Assembly: GCA_902749685.1 (NCBI GenBank)
Contig: CACVKW010000291.1
Location: 62,001 to 126,000, forward strand
Length of the DNA stretch: 64,000 nt
Direction of reading: 5' to 3'
DNA from: Olavius sp. associated proteobacterium Delta 1
GTDB taxonomy: Bacteria; Desulfobacterota; Desulfobacteria; Desulfobacterales; JAFDCJ01
A program made the translations under genes and the position numbers. Positions 54,431 to 63,511 of this stretch are shown piece after piece (positions within the stretch are counted from its first letter, which is position 1; each line of letters begins with the position of its first letter). The notes below the pieces were generated by a model. It had not been told where the DNA came from. It did no database searches and was given only the letters and a program-made list of their open reading frames with translations.

Positions 54431-54505
54431 TTTATTGGAGTGGTGGAATAGTGGCGTATTGGAGTGATGGAAAATCTCAATATTCCGGCACTCCAACCCG
54501 CCGCT
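54431..54505. repeat. Intergenic inverted-arm repeat (second copy type)
   Basis: GGAGTGGTGGAATAGTGG and GTATTGGAGTGATGG words face TCAATATTCCGGCACTCC on the right. This is the same word family as at 22261-22415, with the arms closer together. It lies in the spacer between two convergent genes. Confidence 0.45.
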
Positions 54506-54590
54506 TTTCCTTATTCTTCAGCAAGCACTGATTTGCACGCCTTTGCTCAAATGGGCCCCGATCAATTCTAAGCACCAATGATTCAACCCG

Positions 54591-55076
54591 TCAATTTTCA
54601 TGTATCCGCTCATATATGTAGAAGTGGTATGGTTCGACCGCATCGATGAAGTTGGACTTTATGACTTCATAGTCTGACTCGGAAAACTCGGGGAAGTAGG
54701 TGTCACCGGGCATCTCTCTTGGCAGCACGGTCAGATAAATTCTATCGGCAGAAGAAATGGTCTCCTGAAAAATTTGGCCCCCACCAATGATAAAGGCCTC
54801 GCTTTCATCGGATTGACAGTGTTGGAGAGCACTTTTGAGGTCATGTACAACGATGCAGTCCGGGGCCTCATAATCAGGTTGGCGGGTAATGACGATGTTG
54901 GTTCTTCCGGGCAGGGCCCGGCCAATGGATTCGTGTGTTTTTCGGCCCATAATCATTGTATGTCCCATGGTAATCTCTTTAAACATTTTCTGCTCCCCCG
55001 GAATTTTCCAGGGAATTTCACCCTTGTCTCCAATAACACTGTTGGAAGCCATCGCAACAATTAATGATTTTAGCAT
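54591..55076 (-). CDS. folA: Dihydrofolate reductase
   Basis: A 161-residue enzyme reducing dihydrofolate to tetrahydrofolate with NADPH, needed because thymidylate synthase ThyA produces dihydrofolate. Motifs: I-V-A-M-A-S-N-S-V-I-G at the start, G-E-I-P-W-K-I-P near residue 20, T-M-G-H-T-M-I-M-G-R-K-T-H-E-S-I-G near residues 36-52, R-P-x-R-T-N-I-V-I-T-R-like segment L-P-G-R-T-N-I-V-I-T-R, and F-I-I-G-G-G-Q-I-F. Length is normal for bacterial DHFR. It is downstream of nrdA and nrdB on the same strand, 112 bases after nrdB, so it may share their transcript. Confidence 0.95.
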   Translation of the reverse strand: MLKSLIVAMASNSVIGDKGEIPWKIPGEQKMFKEITMGHTMIMGRKTHESIGRALPGRTNIVITRQPDYEAPDCIVVHDLKSALQHCQSDESEAFIIGGGQIFQETISSADRIYLTVLPREMPGDTYFPEFSESDYEVIKSNFIDAVEPYHFYIYERIHEN

Positions 55077-55188
55077 AACGTTTACTCCTCATCCTTTTTC
55101 TTGATAGACCTTTTTCAGGTTTATTCCGGTAGATAGTGATAGAAACTCAAGGTATTCTTCCCAAAAAGCGACCTATTCCGCAAGGGCC

Positions 55189-56184
55189 CTAGTTCCAATC
55201 CAAGGCGCCGCCAGTTTGATACTCGGTGACCCGCGTTTCAAAAAAGTTTTTTTCCTTGTTTAGATCGGTAGACTGGCTCATCCATGGAAAGGGATTATTC
55301 GTCCCAAAAACTTTTTTAAGCCGTATGCGCTCAAGCCTTCGGTCCGCAACATATTCCACATATTCACCGAATAAGTTCGAATTAATTCCTAAGGTATCCT
55401 CCGGGCAAGCATCCTGGGCATATATTTTTTCCAGTTTAACCGCCTTAATTATAAGTTCCGTAATTTCGGCCTGGAAATCCAATGACCAAACCGACGGATT
55501 CTCATCGATAATGGTGTTGATCAAATCGCAACCGAAGGCCAGGTGAAGACTTTCATCACGCATAATATATTCAAATTGCTGACCAATTCCGACCATTTTA
55601 TTTTGCCGTTTGAGTGCGAGCATCATCGCAAATCCGGCGTAAAAAAAGATACCCTCCATGATGACATAAAAACCGATTAAATCATGCAGCAATTTTTGAA
55701 TATTCTTTTCGCCCACGGTTGTAAATTCCGGATCGTCGACACTTTGGGTAAGGTCAACGACAAATTGATCCTTGTCTTTGATCGAGGGAATCGTTTCATA
55801 CATGGTGTAAATCTCATCCGGATCCAGCCCTAACGAGTCGCAGCAGTAAATAAATGTATCGGTGTGGATGGCTTCTTCAAAGGCCTGTCTGAGCAGGTAC
55901 TGGCGGCATTCCGGATTCGTCACATGATGATACACGGCCAGGACGATATTGTTTGCTGTAAGTGACTCGGCCGTTGAGAAGAAACCGAGATTCCATAAGA
56001 TGAGTCTCTTCTCCTTGGGGCTCAAAAAGGATGACGACTTCCATTGTTCGATATCATCCTGCATGGGGATTTCCTCAGGCGTCCAGGTATTGGCAATTCC
56101 GCTTTTATAGTATTCTCTGGCCCAGGTATAGGTCATGGGGAGTATTTTGTTCGGATCCGTTTTAGGACTATTAATAATCGGCAT
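55189..56184 (-). CDS. nrdB: Ribonucleotide reductase beta subunit, apparent class Ic
   Basis: A 331-residue ferritin-like subunit that makes the oxidising cofactor for NrdA. The six metal ligands are E73, E104, H107, E177, E211 and H214. Their spacing (31, 73 and 34 between the Glu residues) is identical to that of Chlamydia trachomatis R2 (E89, E120, E193, E227). The position of the usual radical Tyr is F111 (codon TTT), in H-T-D-T-F-I-Y, with Y113 and Y206 at the positions of Chlamydia Y129 and Y222. This is the class Ic pattern, in which a Mn/Fe centre replaces the tyrosyl radical. It sits 44 bases after nrdA, in one operon. Confidence 0.93.
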   Translation of the reverse strand: MPIINSPKTDPNKILPMTYTWAREYYKSGIANTWTPEEIPMQDDIEQWKSSSFLSPKEKRLILWNLGFFSTAESLTANNIVLAVYHHVTNPECRQYLLRQAFEEAIHTDTFIYCCDSLGLDPDEIYTMYETIPSIKDKDQFVVDLTQSVDDPEFTTVGEKNIQKLLHDLIGFYVIMEGIFFYAGFAMMLALKRQNKMVGIGQQFEYIMRDESLHLAFGCDLINTIIDENPSVWSLDFQAEITELIIKAVKLEKIYAQDACPEDTLGINSNLFGEYVEYVADRRLERIRLKKVFGTNNPFPWMSQSTDLNKEKNFFETRVTEYQTGGALDWN

Positions 56185-56228
56185 GCGTATCTGTTCCTTT
56201 CAAATTTAGACTGGGCGTTATTTGTAAT

Positions 56229-59045
56229 TCATGTACACGCTTCGCAGTCAGGTTCCATGATGTCCTTAAAATTCGTTACGTGTTTTGCCGGTGTTTTAGC
56301 CACCGGGTTGAGAATTCCGGAGTCCTTTGCCAGCGCTGTTGGAATTGCTGCAATCGGCTCATTCTGGTGATTTCTTTTTTGGGTAAAGTAGTATTTTACG
56401 GCATCCAGCGTCGATTTTTCAATCTGGCTGACCGCCATGGTCCTCAGGTAATAAGTGGTCTTCAAGCCCATTTCCCAGGCAGCGGTGTAGATTTCATGCA
56501 TCTTTTTTCCGCTGGTACCCTGCATGAAAACATTGTGCGACTGACTCTGGTCAATCCATTTCGATCGCAGCGCGGTCATTTTTATCAGCAATAAGGGATC
56601 GATTTCAAAGACCTCTTTATAGAGTGCTTTCAATTCCATGGGAATTGAATGGATTTTGTTGATGTTGCCGTCATAATATTTCAATTGCTCCAGCATAGCC
56701 TCGGTCCACAGGCCTATCCGTTTTAATTCTTTTACCAGGTAGTCATTCACCACCGTAAATTCTCCACTCATGTTTGCCTTGACATAAATGTTTTTATAGA
56801 TGGGTTCAATGCTGGGAAAGCACCCGGCAATATTGGAAATGGTGGCCGTTGGTGCAATGGCCATCACATTCGAGTTTCTCATGCCCCAGGCTGCAACCGA
56901 TTCTTTAAGCGCATTCCAGTCCATCCGTTGTTTTCGATTGATATTTAGGGCAGTGCCCCTTTCTTTTTCCAGCTCGGCCAGGGTATCCAGTGGAAAAATG
57001 CCCTGATCCCACAAGGAGCCGTCAAAGCTTTTATAGGCCCCGCGTTCCTGCGCCAGACCGCAGGAAGATGCAATGGCATGATAGGCAATGAACTCCATGG
57101 TTGCATCCACAAATTCGAGGGCATTTTCATCTTCAAACGGCAGCCGCATTTTGAACAGCGCATCCTGCAATCCCATTAAACCGAGCGCGATGGGACGATG
57201 CTTTAAATTGGCGTTTTCGGCCTCAGGCGTCGGATAAAAATTTAGATCAATCGTATTGTCTAACATTCTGACGGCCGTTTTGATTGTAGCCGCTAACCGC
57301 TTTTGGTCGATGGCGTTGTTTCGAATATGGTTCGCCAGGTTTAAGGAGCCCAGGTTGCAGACGGCGGTTTCATCCGTTGAGTTGTTGAGCGTAATCTCGG
57401 TGCACAGATTGGAATTATGAATCACCCCGACATGTTTTTGGGGCGAGCGGATATTGCAGGAATCTTTAAACGTAATCCAGGGATGCCCGGTCTCGAATAA
57501 CCGCGTGAGCATTTTTCGCCAGAGGGTTAGCGCATCAACTTTTCGATAGAGCTTTATGCGGCCCGCGTCGGCTTCCCGTTCATAATATACATAGCGTGCA
57601 TTAAATCCTTTGCCATACAAATCGTGTAAATCCGGCACCTCATCAGGTGAAAACAGCGTCCAGGTCTCGCCGTTTTGAACCCGTTGCATAAACAGATCGG
57701 GAATCCAGTTGGCTGTATTCATGTCGTGGGTTCGGCGGCGGTCATCGCCGGTGTTTCTACGCAAATCGAGAAAATCTTCAATATCAAGATGCCAGGTTTC
57801 AAGGTAGGCACATGTTGCCCCCCTGCGCTTGCCGCTGCGGTTGATCGCAACGGTGGTATCGTTGGCGATCTTCAAAAAAGGAACAACCCCCTGGCTCTGG
57901 ACGTTGGTACTTGCTATGTGCGCATTGGTGGCACGCACGCGTGTCCAATCGTTGCCGATACCCCCGGACCATTTTGATAATTGCGCATTATCCCCAATGA
58001 CTTTAAAAATATGAGTCAGATCATCATTGACAATGCTTAAATAGCAGGAAGATAGCTGAGGGTGAGATAAGCCGGCATGAAAAAGTGTCGGGGTGGAGGG
58101 GATAAATGAGAGCGACGACATCAGGTCGTAAAACGCCAGGGCCTTTTCCTCGCGATTTTTTTCCAGAATGGCTAAACCCATGGCAACCCGCATCCAAAAG
58201 GCCTGCGGGGTCTCGATTAGTTGCAGCTGAGTTTTGACCAAATAGCGTTCATATAGTGTTTGTACGCCGATATATTTAAAGATTGCGTCATTGCTAAAAT
58301 CCAGTTTCGAGGCCAGCAAATCAAGATCAAACGATAGGAGGCGTTCATCATAGATTTTGTTATCCACGCCGTGCTGAATGCCTCGAACAAAGGCTTTTCT
58401 GGCTTCCAATTCGAAATTCTCGTGCTGCAGCGACTTACCGATAACGCGTTTATAGATCCTTTGGATCAGCAATCCGGCCGCAACAAAACTCAGCTGGGGG
58501 TCTCTTTCAATAAATGCAGCGGTCGAAAGCAGCAGCAGCTTTTCTAATTCCGTTGTCGTTATTTCATCATAAATATTTTTTACAAATTCCTGATAGATCA
58601 TATGAAAATCAATACTGATTTCATTATCGGCCGCTGCCCGTGTTAGCGTGTTCATCACTTTATCTTTATCAAAGGCCGCCAGGGCGCCGCTTTTTTTGCG
58701 AAGCATTAAGCGGCCCTGTTCAGCTTTTTCGGCAACTGTCTTTTTCTTTTCATCCCGTAACTTGGCTCGATTCTCCCGGTAGAGAATGTATCTTTTCGAT
58801 ACTTCATACAACCCATGACTGACCAGATTTTTCTCAACAACATCCTGAATGTCCTCAACACCGATGGATGAATCCGTATAGATGGCGTGGACTTCTTTAA
58901 TTATATCGGCAATAACCCGCTCAAATTGTTCTGATTCGCCCGGATAATCAGCTGCTTTCCAGGCCTTTTCGACAGCCTTTTTGATTCGCTCGGAATCAAA
59001 TAAAACTTTCTCGCCGTTTCTCTTGGTTACATAGTAATGCGCCAT
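56229..59045 (-). CDS. nrdA: Ribonucleotide reductase alpha subunit with two ATP-cones
   Basis: A 938-residue catalytic subunit that reduces ribonucleoside diphosphates. Two ATP-cone domains lie at the N-terminus: the first from V-T-K-R-N-G-E-K-V-L-F (about 6-95), the second from R-K-K-S-G-A-L-A-A-F-D-K-D-K-V (about 115-205). The catalytic barrel has C in L-S-S-C-Y-L-S and A-V-C-N-L-G-S-L-N-L as the redox pair, N-L-C-T-E-I as the thiyl Cys region, and a C-terminal C-E-A-C for reduction by thioredoxin. Extra ATP-cones are also seen in Chlamydia class Ic enzymes. It is preceded by tandem NrdR boxes about 200 bases upstream and followed at 44 bases by nrdB. Confidence 0.95.
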   Translation of the reverse strand: MAHYYVTKRNGEKVLFDSERIKKAVEKAWKAADYPGESEQFERVIADIIKEVHAIYTDSSIGVEDIQDVVEKNLVSHGLYEVSKRYILYRENRAKLRDEKKKTVAEKAEQGRLMLRKKSGALAAFDKDKVMNTLTRAAADNEISIDFHMIYQEFVKNIYDEITTTELEKLLLLSTAAFIERDPQLSFVAAGLLIQRIYKRVIGKSLQHENFELEARKAFVRGIQHGVDNKIYDERLLSFDLDLLASKLDFSNDAIFKYIGVQTLYERYLVKTQLQLIETPQAFWMRVAMGLAILEKNREEKALAFYDLMSSLSFIPSTPTLFHAGLSHPQLSSCYLSIVNDDLTHIFKVIGDNAQLSKWSGGIGNDWTRVRATNAHIASTNVQSQGVVPFLKIANDTTVAINRSGKRRGATCAYLETWHLDIEDFLDLRRNTGDDRRRTHDMNTANWIPDLFMQRVQNGETWTLFSPDEVPDLHDLYGKGFNARYVYYEREADAGRIKLYRKVDALTLWRKMLTRLFETGHPWITFKDSCNIRSPQKHVGVIHNSNLCTEITLNNSTDETAVCNLGSLNLANHIRNNAIDQKRLAATIKTAVRMLDNTIDLNFYPTPEAENANLKHRPIALGLMGLQDALFKMRLPFEDENALEFVDATMEFIAYHAIASSCGLAQERGAYKSFDGSLWDQGIFPLDTLAELEKERGTALNINRKQRMDWNALKESVAAWGMRNSNVMAIAPTATISNIAGCFPSIEPIYKNIYVKANMSGEFTVVNDYLVKELKRIGLWTEAMLEQLKYYDGNINKIHSIPMELKALYKEVFEIDPLLLIKMTALRSKWIDQSQSHNVFMQGTSGKKMHEIYTAAWEMGLKTTYYLRTMAVSQIEKSTLDAVKYYFTQKRNHQNEPIAAIPTALAKDSGILNPVAKTPAKHVTNFKDIMEPDCEACT

Positions 59046-59244
59046 AGCTGGTTTCCTCTATCAAAAGTATTTATGATCGATGAGCCCTGAATAACGTCAT
59101 GCCTGGGGCTGTGCCCTGGATAAATCAAAGGCCGTGGGGGGTGTATTCAACCTGCAAAAAAAAGCCGGTGCCCGAGGAGTCAGTCGTCACACGGATTTCA
59201 TGCCGTCAGAAGTCACACAATGTATCAGTTTAAACCTGATATAT

Positions 59245-59260
59245 ATACTATATATAGTGT
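59245..59260. promoter_or_regulatory. NrdR box 1
   Basis: ATACTATATATAGTGT is a 16-base near-perfect palindrome that matches the NrdR box consensus (ACACWATATATWGTGT). On the minus strand it overlaps a plausible -10 region for nrdA (TTGATT, 16 bases, TATAGT), so NrdR binding would block transcription. Confidence 0.7.
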
Positions 59261-59276
59261 TTGAAAAAAATCAACC

Positions 59277-59292
59277 ACCACATATAGATATT
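59277..59292. promoter_or_regulatory. NrdR box 2
   Basis: ACCACATATAGATATT is a weaker match to the same box. It lies 32 bases from box 1 measured centre to centre, which equals three helical turns, the usual spacing for tandem NrdR sites. The pair stands between the divergent nrdA and thyA genes. Confidence 0.55.
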
Positions 59293-59543
59293 TTTTGCAA
59301 TTAATCGATCGTACGGCAATCCAATACCATCCACTAGTTCTATCTAAACCCTCCTCTGATGGAGGGCCCGGAAAGGTTTTACCGATCCGGGGAAAATGTT
59401 CTTTAAATTACGAAATCCGCGCAACCACAACATCATGTATATGCAAGGGGATTGACATACAAGATTTCTGATATACGTTTTAAATAGTTTTAAACACCTG
59501 TCGCGAACACGAAAAATAAGCTTAGTAACTGGTAGAATTCATT

Positions 59544-60338
59544 ATGAAACAATACCTCGAATTATTACGTCATGTTAGAACAAACGGTGTAAAAAAGGAC
59601 GACCGCACGGGCACGGGAACCATCAGTGTTTTTGGCTACCAGACGCGCTATAACCTGTCCGAAGGATTTCCGGCGATCACCACCAAAAAGCTGCACTTTC
59701 GATCAATTATCGGCGAACTGCTCTGGTTTTTAAGCGGCGATACGAACATCAATTCGCTCCACGAATATGGTGTGTCGATCTGGGACGAATGGGCCGACGA
59801 AGACGGCAACCTGGGCCCAATTTACGGCTATCAGTGGCGCTCCTGGCCAACGGCTGACGGGCGGCACATTGATCAGATCACGCAGGTGCTGGAGCAGATT
59901 AAATCGAATCCCAGCTCTCGGCGTCATATCGTGTCGGGCTGGAATGTGGCTGAGATCGAAAAAATGGCACTGCCGCCCTGTCATACCCTGTTTCAATTTT
60001 ATGTGGTCGAGGGCCGGTTGTCCTGCCAGCTGTATCAGCGCAGCGCGGACATCTTCCTGGGCGTTCCCTTCAACATCGCCTCTTATTCTTTGCTGACCCT
60101 GATGGTCGCGCAAATTGTGGGGCTGAAGCCGGGGGATTTCGTGCATACGCTCGGCGATGCGCACCTTTATCTCAATCACCTGGAACAGGCGGATCTCCAG
60201 CTTACGCGCCAGCCGCGCGCGCTGCCGCAGATGAAAATCAATGCCGCAGTGACCTCGCTTTTTGATTTCAAACTCGAGGACTTCGAAATCGTCGATTACG
60301 ATCCGTATCCCGGCATTCGGGCGCCGGTGGCGGTTTAG
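59544..60338 (+). CDS. thyA: Thymidylate synthase
   Basis: A 264-residue enzyme converting dUMP to dTMP using methylene-tetrahydrofolate, with dihydrofolate as product; E. coli ThyA is also 264 residues. The catalytic Cys is C146 in L-P-P-C-H-T-L-F-Q. Other conserved elements are D-R-T-G-T-G-T near residue 20, [12 protein letters not shown] near 57-68, Y-Q-W-R near 96-99, R-R-H-I-V near 126-130, and [22 protein letters not shown] about 90 bases upstream lacks a good -10. The gene is divergent from nrdA-nrdB-folA, whose products supply its substrate pathway. Confidence 0.96.
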   Translation: MKQYLELLRHVRTNGVKKDDRTGTGTISVFGYQTRYNLSEGFPAITTKKLHFRSIIGELLWFLSGDTNINSLHEYGVSIWDEWADEDGNLGPIYGYQWRSWPTADGRHIDQITQVLEQIKSNPSSRRHIVSGWNVAEIEKMALPPCHTLFQFYVVEGRLSCQLYQRSADIFLGVPFNIASYSLLTLMVAQIVGLKPGDFVHTLGDAHLYLNHLEQADLQLTRQPRALPQMKINAAVTSLFDFKLEDFEIVDYDPYPGIRAPVAV

Positions 60339-60732
60339 GGGTCGTTTTTTAGTTTCGCCTTCAAGGGTGAAAAAGATATCAGATGCGGCTACCGCAAGAA
60401 GAATAAACGAGGTCAAAGCCTTGTTGGAATTGCCGGGGTTCCGTTGGAATTCACGGCAGCACGGTCAGGCCATGATCCTGTCTCCGGATGATCTCTTCTC
60501 ACCCGTTTCCGCATTATTGGAGAAGGGGATCGCCGACGAACATCCGGCGGAATCCATTCCCTTGCCCTGGACAGTACACCGCTGTCTTCGATGAGAATCA
60601 AATCATTCGCTCTTTTTCCATCCCGCTCCGTTTCCCGGCAAAAATCACACGCCCTTCCTTTGCTCCAAGCCCTGATCAGGAATTCATCCAACACCTGTCG
60701 ATACAGGTCCCAACCTTAAAAGGAGGCAGCCA
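60339..60732. other. Region with unassigned frames
   Basis: A GTG-started plus-strand frame of 75 codons (about 60368-60594) reads smoothly (E-V-K-A-L-L-E-L-P-G-F-R-W-N, then M-I-L-S-P-D-D-L-F), and a second frame continues to 60736 (T-A-V-F-D-E-N-Q-I-I-R-S-F-S-I-P). Together they could be one frameshifted gene, but I recognise no family and see no ribosome site for the first part. A minus-strand frame of 93 codons (60413-60694) overlaps them. None is called as a gene. Confidence 0.3.
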
Positions 60733-61212
60733 ATGAGTCAGCGAGCCAATGACTTATCCCTACGAATCGAATCATTCAGAGATGATGTAATCGGGTATGT
60801 GGACGCTTTATCCGGCGAAGAGTGGAACGCGGAATGTGATTTGGAAGAATGGACCGCGGGCGTTACTGCGCGTCACATAGGCGCCGGGCATTTTAGGGTT
60901 TTCAGGCTGGCCGGGATGATCGTCGAAGGCAAAGAACTTCCGCCGCTGACCGTAAATCAGATTAATGCGATGTCTGATAAGGATTCCCGGGCCCAATCGG
61001 ACTGCACTTAGGACGACGCCCTGGACGCCTTGCGGAAAAATGGTACCGAATTGGTCGCATTCATTGCCGGACTGAGCGATGATGAACTCGATCGAAAAGA
61101 CAGCATGCCCGCCTTTGGCGGCGAAGCGACCGTCAACCAGGTTATCGAGTTTGTAATCTTCCAATCGGCGCAGGAGCACTTCGACAGCATGAAGACCGCC
61201 GTCGGCCGATAA
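60733..61212 (+). pseudogene. DinB-like four-helix protein interrupted by an amber codon
   Basis: One 160-codon frame is interrupted by a single TAG at 61009-61011. The first half (M-S-Q-R-A-N-D-L-S, W-N-A-E-C-D-L-E-E-W-T, A-R-H-I-G-A-G-H) and the second half (D-D-A-L-D-A-L-R-K-N-G, A-F-I-A-G-L-S-D-D-E-L-D) match successive helices of DinB/maleylpyruvate-isomerase-like proteins of about 160 residues. The start has a strong AAAGGAGG site. A nonsense mutation is the simple explanation. Pyrrolysine at the TAG cannot be excluded, but TAG also ends several intact genes here and no pyl genes are in view. Confidence 0.65.
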
Positions 61213-61395
61213 AGTGTCTGTCCCCTATTTGTCCCATTTTTTCCCTGATATTCAGAACTCCTATAGGTTCTATCGCAGTATCCACGCCTGTGCCCACGCC
61301 TTGGCGACTTTTATCTAACATTACTTAGAAATAATCTTACAGTAATATTGATGTAAGATTTACATGTTACAAAGATAGCCATCGATAGGGTAATC

Positions 61396-61725
61396 GTGAC
61401 TGACCTGGTACAAAACTATAAAGAAAAAAGTAGGCAAATGAATTATTCACAAGAAAAGAAAACCGATAAGTCGAGTCCCACATTATCACTGCTCAAGCTC
61501 CTGTTAGCGGTTCTCACACTTATTTTGGTGATTACTATCACGGAGAGCTGGGCCGGTGGCTACCACCACCAGCACGACAGGGTGGAAATACCGTTCGACC
61601 AAGCGCAACTGGTCTTCGAACTCAATAACCCCGATGGAGACTTGTCCGCCTGGAGGACCGGTCCCCCACCGGAGGATTTATCCGACCTGCAGAGGCAGGT
61701 AAACTTGACCAAAAGGCCTTTTTGA
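61396..61725 (+). CDS. Small membrane-anchored or exported hypothetical protein
   Basis: A 109-residue protein with one hydrophobic segment (about residues 33-53: L-L-K-L-L-L-A-V-L-T-L-I-L-V-I-T-I-T) ending at a possible signal cleavage site (S-W-A-G-G). A His-rich turn follows (Y-H-H-Q-H-D) and then an acidic, proline-rich tail that likely lies in the periplasm. The GTG at 61396 has an AGGG upstream; the ATG at 61438 would give a 95-residue form with a shorter basic lead. No family recognised. It is 30 bases upstream of the PilZ gene and could be co-transcribed with it. Confidence 0.5.
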   Translation: MTDLVQNYKEKSRQMNYSQEKKTDKSSPTLSLLKLLLAVLTLILVITITESWAGGYHHQHDRVEIPFDQAQLVFELNNPDGDLSAWRTGPPPEDLSDLQRQVNLTKRPF

Positions 61726-61755
61726 GATTGTTTTTAATGACGGGAGGTGACTACC

Positions 61756-62235
61756 ATGCATAACGAACGCCGAAAACACCGGCGGTATCGGGTTAAGGGT
61801 AATGTCTTTACGGTGATAAATCCGGATCCCGTTCAGGTTGTCCCGATTTTAGATATCGGTATGGGAGGGCTTGGCATATATCTGGATGAACGCACCCGAT
61901 GGCCGGTCACATCCTCCAAATTGGAAATTATGGTGGCGGATTGCAGTTTTTATCTGGAAAAGCTTCCTTTTCAAATTGTTGCTAATGTCAAAGTGTTCCC
62001 GCAGAACAACTCCAACCTTGTGGATGGATGCCGTTGCGGTGTAAAATTTGGCAACCTGCATCCCGGTCAAGCGTCCTGCTTAAAATATTTTTTGCGCCAT
62101 TACACCGAAAAAGGCTCGCTGTCACTGATCCTGCACTGGCTCAGCAGAATTCTGGATCCGATCCAGGCGAACAGTCCTTCAACCCGGATTTGCAATACCA
62201 GAACCTGGCAAAGCCAGCACAGGCCCTCACTTTAA
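61756..62235 (+). CDS. PilZ domain protein
   Basis: A 159-residue protein. The c-di-GMP-binding N-terminal motif is present as R-R-K-H-R-R-Y-R (RxxxR). The second motif, usually D/N-x-S-x-x-G, appears as D-I-G-M-G-G, so the conserved Ser is Gly, which may weaken binding. The beta-barrel continues to about residue 120 (F-Q-I-V-A-N-V-K-V-F, G-V-K-F-G). The last 35 residues are unusual for the family and may be a divergent tail. The ATG at 61756 follows GGGAGGTGA; an in-frame GTG lies nine bases earlier. A c-di-GMP response is likely but not certain. Confidence 0.75.
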   Translation: MHNERRKHRRYRVKGNVFTVINPDPVQVVPILDIGMGGLGIYLDERTRWPVTSSKLEIMVADCSFYLEKLPFQIVANVKVFPQNNSNLVDGCRCGVKFGNLHPGQASCLKYFLRHYTEKGSLSLILHWLSRILDPIQANSPSTRICNTRTWQSQHRPSL

Positions 62236-62494
62236 AGCTGTTGCGCTGACCGCCTGGATGGTGGTTTTTGAGGCCGGTCATGAAATTATAAAAGAAGGCG
62301 TTAACGGGTTCTAAAGCCTGACGGATTGTTGCCCAAAGTGACTTGGGAATTCATTTGAGAAAAGCGTAAAGTGCCTGTCCCCTGGTTTCTTGTCGGCAAA
62401 TGAAGTGTCTGATCCCTGGTTTCTCTGTATAGCTGGCTGTCAAATGTCAATATTTCACGGACGGCCCCCATTTTCCCTTAGCCAAAATGACCAA

Positions 62495-63511
62495 TTATTC
62501 TGCTGCAGCATTGCGGGCACGCTTGACCCGCTCCGATGTGACCGGATGGGTGGAGATCCAGGCAAAAAGGCCCTTACCTTCCCTATTCTGCATGGCAAGT
62601 TTTTCCATTAGCGTAGCAAATGCCCTAGGAGAATATCCCTTCTGCTTAAGCAGTCGGAATGCGTATTCATCAGCTGCAGTCTCGAAATCACGAGAGTATT
62701 TCGTCTGTGCCATTATCACTGGTAGGGCGGTGACAGCAGCACTGAGTGATGCAGCATCAGAGGTTACCGTTGCAACTATGACTCCAATAACAGAATTCTG
62801 CAACACACTCCTCATGGTATGGCGGAGCTCAACATGTCCTATCTCATGGGCAAGCACAGCCAGCACTTCTTCCATCTCCTTTGCAGCTTCTACCATTTCA
62901 TCCGTGATGATGATAATGCCGCCGGGAAAAGCAATGGCATTCGGCCCCAAAACCGCCCCTGCGCGAAACTCCAGGTGGTAGTATTTGTTCAATGGCAAGT
63001 CGCTGCATAGCCGGTCAAAATCACCGCTTATTTTTTCCCGCACCTCAAATTCCAGGTTTGTCGGCTCAAACCATCCTTGTTCATCCATATAGGTCAGAGC
63101 TTGAATGCCCAAGGATCTTTCCGTCTCCATCGGGATACGTGCTGCAATGCGCTCCGCAGCAGCCGGTAAACCGAAAAAGTAACCGACAAGCAGTATTAAA
63201 GAAATTACAGCAACACAAGCCAATGCAACAATCCATCGCTCTTCCAGCCATGTGACGATGCCTTCGGATTTGCTTTCCTGGGTGAATGAATCCAAAAGAG
63301 CATTGTCAGCGCACCCGAATTGCCCACCGTTAGGGAGACTAACAAACCGGCAGGTCGAGCCAACTCGTGGAGATACTTTCAGGTGATTGGTTTTAAAACG
63401 CTCTGAAATGGACCCGGCAGTCATGGCCGCTTCACGATCCATAAAATCCATTCTTGCCTTCATGGCAATAGGATGGCATCCGTCGAAGTAATGTCCCTCA
63501 ATGGTGGTCAT
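62495..63511 (-). CDS. M48 family metallopeptidase
   Basis: A 338-residue membrane-associated zinc protease. The HExxH motif is H-E-I-G-H in V-L-A-H-E-I-G-H-V-E-L-R-H-T, with the third ligand Glu in D-F-E-T-A-A-D-E-Y-A near residue 280. One membrane helix lies at about residues 97-115 (I-V-A-L-A-C-V-A-V-I-S-L-I-L-L-V-G-Y). The sequence before it (1-90) is unusual and partly cysteine-bearing. The family resembles BepA/HtpX-type quality-control peptidases. Its ATG overlaps the stop of the upstream DUF898 gene by four bases (ATGA), a coupled pair known in other bacteria (YjgN and M48). Confidence 0.87.
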   Translation of the reverse strand: MTTIEGHYFDGCHPIAMKARMDFMDREAAMTAGSISERFKTNHLKVSPRVGSTCRFVSLPNGGQFGCADNALLDSFTQESKSEGIVTWLEERWIVALACVAVISLILLVGYFFGLPAAAERIAARIPMETERSLGIQALTYMDEQGWFEPTNLEFEVREKISGDFDRLCSDLPLNKYYHLEFRAGAVLGPNAIAFPGGIIIITDEMVEAAKEMEEVLAVLAHEIGHVELRHTMRSVLQNSVIGVIVATVTSDAASLSAAVTALPVIMAQTKYSRDFETAADEYAFRLLKQKGYSPRAFATLMEKLAMQNREGKGLFAWISTHPVTSERVKRARNAAAE

